From Rhopalosiphum padi (Eukaryota; Arthropoda; Insecta; Hemiptera; Aphididae): 64,000 bases of DNA. The translations under genes and the position numbers were made by a program. Where the stretch lies: contig NC_083597.1 of NCBI RefSeq assembly GCF_020882245.1, positions 79,276,152-79,340,151 of the forward strand. Direction: 5' to 3'. Below the pieces are notes generated by a model. That model saw only the letters and a list, made by a program, of their open reading frames with translations. It had not been told where the DNA came from and searched no databases. This document shows positions 28,361 to 37,301 of this stretch, piece by piece (the stretch's first letter is position 1; every line of letters starts with the position of its first letter).

Positions 28361-30207
28361 TGTCTAAGTATATGAATGTGTGTTATTTTTTCCCTACATA
28401 TATACATACTCAGACGAATTTTTATCTCGTTTCAAGGTCTGAGACGGCTGTCGCGTTGTCGGGCGACCGTGAGCGATTACAACAATATTATATTAGTCGG
28501 GCAAAAAAATAAAATTATAATAAACGCAAGCCGTTCCTACACCTACCTAACAGGTGTGCCTATACATAAAATCACTGATGTTTATTAGCCGGATCTGTGC
28601 CGGTGCTAATATTATATTAATCAATACAAAATAATTTGATAATATCGTCTAAGGTCTAAAGTCGATTTGATTATGAAAAAAAAAAATTTTAATGCATTTT
28701 GGGGTAAACGTGCGTAATTACATAATATTATTATGATGCATTCGATATAATTTCATAATAATAATTAGTTTAGCTACAACATCATATTTATACGATCAAA
28801 GGTCAAAAAGTTGCCTTAATGTCTTCGTTAATCGAAAGGATATAACCATACCAGCATCGTAAGAACACTATCTTTAATACGCATGTAATACCTGCACACA
28901 GACTACGGCTGGGAGATTTTTTTTATCGTAAACCCGGCAATAAATTGACTTGGTATCTCAATCATCGTACAGTATTACGTTAGGGGTAAGCATATTTGAA
29001 TATTATAGAGATGTAGAAAATTCAGTAAAAAGTAATATTAGTTTCGTCGTATATTATGAGAACCACGAGGGTTGAACATCGATATAGTTAATAAACAAAA
29101 TATATCAAAGTTTTTTTTTATAAGTGATGACTTATTATCGTCAAAAAAATGAACATTCTGACGCGTAAGTAATAGAGCGTATGTAATATGTATCTAATAT
29201 TAAAGTATGCAGAGTATAGATGACGATTCTATGACCGCGATCGTTAGTTTTAAATTGAGTGATTATGAAAATCAATTGAAAGAATAGTACTACTTTAAAA
29301 CTAGGTATATATAGTATAACGAAACGTTTGGTAATAGATCGCTACCGGTACCGAAGCATTATACGTAATGATAATATATAGTAGCTAAGTAGCTAGATAC
29401 AACCAAGTGCCGTTCTTGGAAAAAAAATATATTTCAAAAGGTGCCTATTACCAACGTTTGCTTTGCATATATATATATATAAAATATATATAAGTTATCT
29501 GTTTATAAATTAATAATTATAAAAAGTATTATGTGTTTGAATAAAGTGGTATCGCTATCAGATATTTCCTATAAACAAATATGAAAACACACACACGAGC
29601 ATATATTAAACGGGTAATTATAATATGTTAAGTAAACAGTTTATCTTTTGTTCGGCTTTAATTTCATTATTAGATCGCATTGATGTAATGCTGTACGTAG
29701 ATATACTTATAAGTATAGACAGGTAATATTTTTAATTAAACAACACGTCTAATCAGTAATTAGCTAGTCGTCTACTCGTGTTTAAAATAAATAAATAAAT
29801 AAGATGGGTATAATTTGTAAATAGTTATACAATCTAATGATTTTATTTAACATATTAATAACTAAATTAAATCGACCTTACAGCTATAAAGGTGCTACTA
29901 TATACTCGCGTTCATCACGTTAGCGCGTGAAAAAGTGAGGAACATTTTTTACAGTCGGATGAGTTCTGAACTGGATAATCGAATTAAAATTCTACTTATA
30001 TTTGAATAGCATATTATTTTAATGTAATTAATAACGTATTATAACAACACGATAATAACGCAATTTCCTCCCATCCACCGCCAAACGCCAAATGATTCCA
30101 CCGTTTATACGTTTTATATTTTCGTGTGCGCGTTATAAAAATATTATCGAATTATAAATACATAAATAATATAATTAATAATCGTGATGTATTATTACGA
30201 CGTTAAA

Positions 30208-30289
30208 AGTGGCTAGGACCATTCGAACCCGCGAACACTGGAGTGCACCATTGCTGGATTCGTCAGACCCAACCGCGCGGCCCGGACAT
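30208..30289 (-). mobile_element. tRNA-derived SINE-like block
   Basis: On the minus strand the block reads GGGCCGCGCGGTTGGGTCTG, a good match to the A-box region of class II tRNAs (Ser/Leu type GGCCGAGCGGT). It ends GCGGGTTCGAATGGTCC, an RNA polymerase III B box (GGTTCGAATCC). A 5' arm able to pair with the 3' TAGCCAC was not found, so it is not a complete tRNA. A SINE head or tRNA pseudogene is the best reading. It is in a GC-rich island (30200-30650). Confidence 0.5.
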
Positions 30290-30414
30290 GTCATCGAGGT
30301 TATTGGGTTAATATATGCCGAAAACGAATGAGTAGGCTGAACGGACAGGAATGCCGGCGAATGCGATTGACTATATGTTATTATCGCCGTTATAATGTTA
30401 TATGTGGCGGAGTG

Positions 30415-30540
30415 TGACATTTTGTCCGAATACACTCTCGGGGTTATTACAGGTACATGCCGAGTATGTTGAAATAGCTCGCTCTCTCACTCTCTCTCTC
30501 TCTTTCCGAGTATGTACCGAGAGCGCAAATGTCATACCTG
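30415..30540. repeat. imperfect inverted repeat around a CT tract
   Basis: Left arm: TGACATTT at 30415, then CTCTCGG and GGTACATGCCGAGTATG. Right arm: CCGAGTATGTACC, then GAGAGCGCAAATGTCA. The arms pair in blocks (TGACATTT/AAATGTCA, CTCTCGG/CCGAGAG, GGTACAT/ATGTACC) around a (CT)n run at 30481-30504. CCGAGTATGT also occurs as a direct repeat in both arms. Confidence 0.5.
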
Positions 30541-30741
30541 CACACCACATATTACCACGTACGAGACGAAACCGTCGCTTTGGCGTGATAATGGAAGGCA
30601 ACGGCATATCGAGTGAACTCGTAGATTGCGCGGGAAATACATATAATGCGATTGTGATTTGTCAGATTCTATATAATATAGTTAGGTAATATATTATAAT
30701 ATGAACAAACGTATCTAAATATAATATAATAATTATAAATA

Positions 30742-30747
30742 TTTATT
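30742..30747 (-). terminator. candidate poly(A) signal for sima
   Basis: The plus strand TTTATT reads AATAAA on the minus strand, about 1.65 kb past the stop codon. I saw no clear AATAAA nearer to the stop on that strand, so it is a reasonable candidate for the 3' end. AT-rich sequence makes such hexamers common by chance. Confidence 0.3.
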
Positions 30748-32400
30748 TATGTATATTATATGAATGTTTAGCAAACAATGCAAACTGCTTAACTAAAATA
30801 ACTACTTTGAAGAAAAAAAAAATCAAAAACAAAAAAAAGTTAACAAAATATAAAGAAATGTATCGAAAAATATCTTATACGCTTACACTCACGTAAATGT
30901 CCCTTAATAAATATCACTAAATATAATTTTTCCATCTTAAAAAGAATTATACAAAATAATATTTGAGCATTCGGACGTGTCTTACACAAAACCATCACCG
31001 TTCACTATAAATTGTATCCTTTTTCCGCAAGTACAAAAAATTTAAGAGCAGATGTTATTTATACCATACCGTATAGGCACATATGCATACATGGTATACA
31101 TGTAAATAACGAATGTTAACAGTGTGATAAAAAAATTACAGCCTTACAGCACACAACAATTTTCAATTTTCCTTTCATTTTTTTTTTTTTTTTTTTGTTA
31201 AATCGTCCACATATGTACCTATATAGGTGGTAACTATGTTCTTAATTTTTTTACTGGGCTCTTACATCATTCGTCCCCTCCATTACAAAATAAAAATATT
31301 AAAATTACAATATATAAAGGTACCTACATATTATTAAATTAATTTCGGTAACCGAAAAAGAGATTATGAAGTTTGCTGTCGACGTAGAAAAAGGTTAATT
31401 TTAAACTTAATATTATAAGATCAGTTGTAAGACGTTTCTCATTGACAACGATAATAATAATAAAAATAGTAATAATAATAATAATAATAATAGTAATAGT
31501 AATGATATCGGTATACACTGTGGAAAAAATGTGGTACATTGTACATATAACTATAATATAATGATAACCAAATAAAAATCGATTTCGCGGGGTCGAGCAC
31601 ATTATCCCGAAACCAACGCTACACACGCGAGCAGTGCGTAATATTTTTCGGTGTACAGAAAATCGAAAAAAAAAATCAAAAAATTAAAAACTAAGCGGTA
31701 CACAGCAAGCGATAATAAACGCAAACAATATATTAGAAAAGGTTAGTATATAAGAATATGATATCATAATATAGTTTTTATATAATATAAATAAGAAGTC
31801 TCGGAGCAGAGAGAAAGCAGCGGCGCACAAATTTTGTACATTTTTTTTTCTTTTTTGAGGAGAGCGAAATAACAATAATAATGAGAACAGTTGTATGCGC
31901 GATTTATGACGGGCAGAGACAACAAGCAAGGACAAAAAAACTCGATGTAAATCATATGTCACGACGCGCGACGGTTGCTCAAAAATCGGACTCTACTGAG
32001 TGGCTCCGAGACACAACGATGCTCTATATGAGTATAAGTAAGAAGAGACTGCGGACGGATTCCTTTGCTCTGTCTTCCGCACAATAATTACGCGTAGCTG
32101 TTGTACAAAATAATTATTGTCGAGCGTTAATAAAAAAAATAACGTAATGTGACATATTTTCATGATAATATTATTTCATTATTGGACAGCAGAATGGTAT
32201 GACATTTCGATTTTTTGTCGTCCGGGTATAATAGGCATTAAATAATATTCGTAGTTGTTTGTAGGTATGTATGTATGCATATGTGTGTGTGTGTGTGTGT
32301 GTGTATGTGTGCGTATGTGTAATATACGCGGGGTATATTGATTACTGCTCGGCAATCTTGTTTATCCTTTCTTCTGCTCCTGCTCCTGATTTTTTGGCAA
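30748..32400 (-). other. probable 3' untranslated region / downstream flank of sima
   Basis: No open frame of interest is seen here. It holds a (TG)n tract at 32281-32320, an AAT/AGT repeat at about 31449-31503, a T-run at about 31180-31197 and otherwise AT-rich sequence. If the poly(A) candidate near 30742 is used, all of it is 3' UTR. Confidence 0.35.
32281..32320. repeat. (TG)n microsatellite
   Basis: A TG run with GTATG interruptions, about 80 bases past the sima stop codon in the direction of transcription. Confidence 0.9.
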
Positions 32401-32661
32401 CTATGCAACGGCTATGTTTCCGCCCCCGCTTCCGCCGCCACCGATTTCCAGGGCCTTCAGGAGTTCCGATCCCTGGAGCAGTACGCCACCTGCCGGGGCG
32501 TTTACGTCGTAGTCATGTGCAGTCAAGTCCATCAGCGATGGTATGGAAGAGCTGCCTGGGTCCAACAGGCACGAGGCGGCCTTTAGCCTCGATCGGTGCC
32601 TTGGCTGCGAACCGTCTTTCACCATAGAGTTCTTGCCGATCATTGATTTTCCCGCGTCGTC
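32401..32661 (-). CDS. sima: sima exon K: C-terminal transactivation domain and stop
   Basis: Residues 840-925. The core is PSLMDLTAHDYDVNAPAGGV followed by LLQGSELLKALE. The human C-TAD has PQLTSYDCEVNAPIQGS and then LLQGEELLRALD. In the family this helix pair binds CBP/p300, and hydroxylation of its Asn by FIH blocks that contact. The equivalent Asn is residue 893 (codon at 32500-32502). The acceptor is CCCGTCTAG|GACGAC in phase 0. After the C-TAD there is a short Gly/Ser-rich tail and a TAG stop at 32401-32403. Human HIF-1 alpha ends just after the same helix, so the 14-residue tail is an extension. Confidence 0.95.
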   Translation of the reverse strand, partial: DDAGKSMIGKNSMVKDGSQPRHRSRLKAASCLLDPGSSSIPSLMDLTAHDYDVNAPAGGVLLQGSELLKALEIGGGGSGGGNIAVA

Positions 32662-34801
32662 CTAGACGGGACACAAGAAGAAAACTTTAATCTGCATCGT
32701 TAGTTATAAAATACATATAATTATCGTAAGAAGGTATCGGGGGAGGGGAGTGGACGTGATGTCTAGTATTATTATTGACGTTGAGACGGCAAAGCGATAA
32801 CGCGTATACGCGGTATCTTCTCTTTAACTCTATCCCTAAGACCCTAAGTGTATTCTTTTTTAACAAATACATATATGGTGTGGTGGTGGCGTCCCTCTTT
32901 GACATTATAGTGTCTAGTTCGATCGAAATCGTTTCGCCGGCATTCGAATTTCTGTCCAGAAATGGCCTTAGATGTCAATACTAACGTGAAGTTATATGTA
33001 AACTGATATCGTAATTGTATATCAGAGTGAACAGTCTTTTTCGCAACGAACACAATCGTTCTGTTGCGTCGAGTGTTTAGAGGAAATGATAAGTATACAA
33101 ATTTGACAACGTAGCGGCGTCTATAGGACCATCATCTCGAGTCCAATAACTAAGACAAGCATTGGTGCACAAATTTTTAAAAAATCGTGAGTATGTACAA
33201 ACATAATGCTGTCGACACATACGGGTCGGTTTAATTACTGATTTTCATATTCATTGTCCAGTATGGTCCCCTGTTAATGGTTTTGTGATAATATCAGTTT
33301 TTGAATAGACAAATAACGTCATATTATAGTATCGTTTGGTCACGTGCGACCAAAATATGTCATATGATACCCGGCGACAGTCTCTGATGTTTCAGCCATC
33401 ATATGTCGCATCGTAACAGCGTTTATAAAATCAATAGATTTTATTATTTTTTAGCGTTCAGGAAAAAACTATAAGTCGTGGGTACGCCGTACTTACAAAC
33501 AATATACACTGAGTCAAAGAGGTACACGGTTTTATCTACCACTACTACAACTACTATTACTGCTACTGAAAGGATCAAAAGAGCAATAAAAACCAAAAAG
33601 TTTTGTTCTTTATTATATAGACAAAATTATTTTTAAAACAAAATAAAATATTATTAACTATATTTCATATAGGGTAAATTATATATATATATATATATAT
33701 GTATGTATAATAAACAAATAATAATAAACAGTAAACAATTCACATTGTCGTCGACGGTTGCACCACCATAATATGATGGTCGTCTGACGTATATAGGTAC
33801 ATAATTATAATAATATAACGTATATTATAATATCATATAGTAGAATGACTAAAAACAAAAATAATACAACCGACTAATAATGTTAAAATATAATATATAT
33901 AATATATATATATATTTGTAATTTATTTTTCGTTTTTATTTCAACTAAGAATCAACAAATGTGGTGTATTATTATATTATTATATGCATTGTATTGCACA
34001 TGTCGTGTATGCTAACTATACTATATTATATAAACCCTGGCAGAAAACGCGCCATAGGACCACGACAAAAATCGGGCTCGTTTTCTCTCCTTTTCCTCCA
34101 CGACGATCCATATCGAAACAAACACTAGTGATGTTTACCTATACATGCGCGGGAGAATAAGGGCGCACGATTGTGCTCTCGCGTTTTACAATAATACATA
34201 ATATACACATCAAATCTAAGGTATGTATCTAAACCGTATCGCTTCACCGTTTAGACGGACAGGTACGGGATCTATCACGCGCACACGCACACGTCTTCTT
34301 GTACATTATTATATACAGGGTGCGCCTATATCGGCGAGGGTAAACATCATATTATTATGATAATATTATGAACATTTTCAAAATATTCCTCCGGGCACGA
34401 CCCACATAATGTATAATATTATCTATTATTGTGGCACAACAAATTGGGAGGCCCTAGTCCACCAAATTTTTCCAAAGTTCCCCCGATTAAATTTTAGCAC
34501 CTACTTGGTACTAACCATAAAGATACCTATCGTTTTAAAAATATATCACGGGATGGAGGAACATATCATTTCCCCCAATAAATGTGACTTGTTTGCGCCT
34601 ACGATAATATTATATATTATATCAACACGTGCGCGCACACGCGCAAGTCCACTATACACGCAATCACTTTGCCGTCACGTTGCGCCGCTGATGTTGTTCG
34701 TAAAAACGCGAATGACGCTGTTGGGACGCGACTGACGCAACCGCGGCAGCAGTGGCATTTTTCGACTTGGGCGATGTGAAACACACGTAACCAGCACTCA
34801 C
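32662..34801 (-). other. sima intron J/K
   Basis: A 2.1 kb intron with GTGAGT donor and CTAG acceptor. It contains an (AT)n tract near 33678-33702 and short ACAC/GCGC runs near 34280-34300 and 34628-34645. The first 138 bases after the donor (34664-34801) remain in frame with exon J. Confidence 0.8.
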
Positions 34802-35037
34802 ATCACAACCGCTGACCAGCAGGTTCATCAACACGCTGTTAGAAGCACCCTGTTTAGCCGTTTCCTCTTGACGACACCGTTTCCACGTCGACGGGGCTGC
34901 AGCCGCGGTGGCATTCGGCCCAGTTCGCTTGACACCGCCGCCATTGGCCCGGCCTGCTGCCGACCCGTTACAATCCAACTGTTGCTGTGGCTGTGGTTGT
35001 TGTTGCCGTAGGGGGTTGTGTTGGTTATGGCGCTGAT
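34802..35037 (-). CDS. sima: sima exon J: Gln/Ala-rich region before the C-TAD
   Basis: Residues 761-839 start with DQRHNQHNPLRQQQPQPQQQ, pass through an Ala-rich part and APSTWKRCRQEETAKQ (compare human TSLSWKRVKG), and end NSVLMNLLVSGCD, a short hydrophobic block. The acceptor is TTTCACAG|ATCAGC. I placed the donor at GGTTGTGAT|GTGAGT because GTGAGT is the best site and its phase 0 fits the last exon. The frame stays open for 45 more codons (to a TGA at 34664-34666), starting VSAGYVC, so a longer exon or an alternative end remains possible. The 3' boundary is the least certain in the gene. Confidence 0.85.
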
Positions 35038-35312
35038 CTGTGAAACAAAACGACAATATCGCGAAACAGTTAGCACAACACCACAAAACCGTTATCGAAA
35101 AGTGCGACATTACAGCCGAGAGTCTATACAGCTACGTTATGTGTTGTGTGATTTTCGTCTTATTCTGATAGGCCATTGCAGTTGTGGAATTATTCACTAA
35201 TATAATCTATCTTAAATTATACAGAGCTTGACCAAGCAACAGACGCACAACGTAGCTGTGAACCCCGCTTAATAATAAGTAACAAGTACGCCGCCAATGA
35301 CGAAACGCTCAC

Positions 35313-35566
35313 CTGTCACAGCCGTTGTAGGTTCGGACCCGGAGGAACCGCCCGAGTTATACCGCTGGTGTAACATTTTACTGATCGATCCCCACGAGTC
35401 ACCACCGTCCATGTGTAGGAGGCTGCCGCCGCTATCAAAGTGCTGTTGCCTGCAAGGCAGTGCGTCCGCGTCAGTCTTCTGCAACAATTTGGCCAAGCTC
35501 GGAGATGGCGGCGCGTCTCTGTCAATCGAATTTTTCCCAACGATATCTTCCGTCGTTGGCACATGC
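35313..35566 (-). CDS. sima: sima exon I: variable Ser/Gly-rich region
   Basis: Residues 677-761 read HVPTTEDIVGKNSIDRDAPP and continue through SPSLAKLLQKTDADALPC and a Ser/Gly-rich tail ending SSGSEPTTAVT. The PPSPSLAKLLQ part resembles the region between ODD and C-TAD in insect HIF alpha, but I cannot name a function. The acceptor is TTTGCTTAG|GCATGTG, and the donor is GACAG|GTGAGC in phase 1. Codon use is GC-rich compared with the introns, as in the neighbouring exons. The opposite strand also has an open frame here; it is a shadow. Confidence 0.92.
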
Positions 35567-35669
35567 CTAAGCAAAAAAATATACAGAACAATTATAGAAC
35601 CGTATACACATCGTAAAAACTACCATCTACACAACCCAAGACCCCCTTTATCGTTACCGCGTCGCTCAC

Positions 35670-36183
35670 CAGTTGTTGTTGCTACTGCCGTCGTGGTGAT
35701 TGATCGCGTTCGGCGACGGTTTTGGCGACGGCGATCTGTCACCGCTGCCCCACAGCAGATCGTCTGACAGCAGTGGGTACAGGTCGTCTTCGTACAGGGG
35801 TATGAACTGATTCTTGAGCGACAGGTCCAAGTCCAAGTCATTGGGGCTGTTGTCCAGGTCCATGCCCAGCAGCGAGGACATGGTCGGATCGCACAGGTCG
35901 GTGACAGCGTGCTGCGACAGTTCGTCGCCGTGGTGGAGGTGATGGTGGTGTAGGTGGTGCATCGATGGTGAAGATCGGGAAGCCGAAGAGTATGCGTCGT
36001 GCAGCGACGGCGGCGCCGGCAACGAGTCGAACGGTGCCAACGAACAGTCGGTGAGTATGAGGTCGTCAAGCACGTCGGACATAAACAATCCAAGATGCCC
36101 GAGACCGCAAGTGTCCAGAGGCACGCACACGTCACCAGCCGTCGGGGCCAGATGAGTCAAGTCTTCTGGTTCGTCTTTGAGCA
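35670..36183 (-). CDS. sima: sima exon H: LxxLAP degradation motif and degenerate second ODD
   Basis: Residues 506-676 open with KDEPEDLTHLAPTAGDVCVP. The human protein has KKEPDALTLLAPAAGDTI around Pro402, so Pro518 (codon at 36143-36145) is a plausible prolyl-hydroxylase target. After a Ser- and His-rich middle (MHHLHHHHLHH), residues 616-649 read NSPNDLDLDLSLKNQFIPLY and then EDDLYPLLSDDLLWG. This aligns with the human C-terminal ODD DLDLEMLAPYIPMDDDF, but Leu-Ala-Pro is replaced by Lys628-Asn629-Gln630. The acceptor is GTTTTCAG|TGCTC and the donor is AACTG|GTGAGC, which with G of the next exon makes Trp676. The acidic and hydrophobic 3' part could still act as a transactivation segment. 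Confidence 0.94.
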
Positions 36184-36435
36184 CTGAAAACCACAAAATA
36201 AGCGATGAAAAATTGATTAACACGTCGAGTGTGCTACATCGCAAATATTATACTTGTTAGTGGGACAAATAATTGTTATAGTAAAAGCATAAATATACGG
36301 TGAAACCTTCCCTAACAAAAACCTCTGAATAGCGGAGCATGAAAATGGAGCAAAAATGTCAGCGACCGACAGTGTCCGGTATTTAGAAATTTTACCACGT
36401 AATATATACAATCGAAAATCTGTGGTATCACTCAC

Positions 36436-36875
36436 TGGTCAGTCCCGTGTCGTCATCCGAAAACGTCAGGAACCCCTTGTTCATGTCTTCGGTTCGCGGG
36501 GCGAAAATCTTGGCCGTCGTGGCTTTCGGGCTCTCCAAACACGATTCTGGTTTCTTTTTTATGACACTGGCGGTAGACGTGGCCGACTGCGATGCGGTTC
36601 TCGGCTTACCGTCACCTTTCACGTCCAGATAAACCGGCCCATTGCCTGCTGGCAACAAGAACGTGGAAGAGTCCACTAGACACTTGGGCTTGAACACTTT
36701 TTCCGTGGATGATGGTCTTTTGGCAGAAGTTGTGGGTTGCTGTTTCAGTTGTTGCGGCTGTTGCTTTTGCTGCTTTTGCTTTTGCGGCGACGATGGTTTG
36801 TCCTGGATGGCGGGCTTGCAGACGACCGGTGATAGCTGGCACAGTGAGTAGATCTCGTCGCCGTGTTCCACGCCA
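36436..36875 (-). CDS. sima: sima exon G: post-PAS, Gln-rich region and ODD entry
   Basis: Residues 358-505 start with GVEHGDEIYSLCQLSPVVCK, the segment that follows PAS-B in HIF alpha proteins (human ISLQQTECVLKP region). A Lys/Gln/Pro-rich low-complexity stretch follows (about residues 385-402), then a Ser/Thr/Lys-rich part. The exon ends with KIFAPRTEDMNKGFLTFSDD, which I recognise as typical of insect HIF alpha just before the ODD motif. The acceptor is TTTTTGCAG|TGGCGTG and the donor is GACCA|GTGAGT. The carried A plus TG of the next exon makes Met505, giving LTMLKDEPEDL across the junction. Confidence 0.93.
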
Positions 36876-37255
36876 CTGCAAAAACACAAACAAATCAAAC
36901 TATTACAAACAATGTACTTATTTTCGATTTTCAAATATATGCAATATTATATCCATTTTATTTATTTTATATTTTTTATTTTATGTTATCGGTTTACATT
37001 TTATTTTATTTCGCTCTAATTGTCTTCCTTTTTTTTCCTCTCCTACTTGGCAACCGGCGGCCGACAAGAATGTGCCAATTGGGACGTTTATTTTCGATTG
37101 CCATTGCGGTAAGAAGTTCACGGTAAGAAAAGAAAAAAAGAAACGACAGAGGTAACACGAGAGTACAATGTATATAGGATGTAAATCAGGCGTCTAAAAC
37201 ATGTACGTAAGGTACAACCAAATGTAATGTTAATGTATAATGTATGTGTTTCTGT

Positions 37256-37256
37256 A

Positions 37257-37300
<44 letters not shown>
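37256..37300. repeat. long (GT)n microsatellite
   Basis: About 20 GT units, about 380 bases upstream of exon G in the large sima intron. Confidence 0.95.

Positions 37301-37301
<1 letters not shown>

Larger units (their letters stand above)
20340..30200. other. intergenic, AT-rich, nothing firm
   Basis: Two AAT tracts and one TG tract are listed separately. GC-richer patches lie at about 21500-21860 (with a TATAAAA near 21708), 22330-22460, 23260-23420, 25090-25210 and 28400-28570. The 25130-25170 patch has a CAGTGGCGCCCATCA transposon-end-like string. No gene was recognised. Confidence 0.45.

Noticed and set aside
35297..35767. Long plus-strand open frame opposite sima exons H and I
   Set aside because: It is antisense to well-supported HIF coding sequence, and its composition follows from the exon codons. 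There is no recognisable protein.
35620..36135. Second minus-strand open frame rich in Cys, Thr and Arg
   Set aside because: It is a shifted frame of exon H. The in-phase frame carries the conserved ODD motifs.
36709..37155. Plus-strand open frame with a hydrophobic Phe-rich part
   Set aside because: It runs antisense across exon G and into AT-rich intron. The Cys/Gly-rich part is the complement of the poly-Gln codons.
37256..37300. Repeats that could be mistaken for a CRISPR-like or tandem array
   Set aside because: It is a simple GT microsatellite with no spacers, and the genome is eukaryotic.
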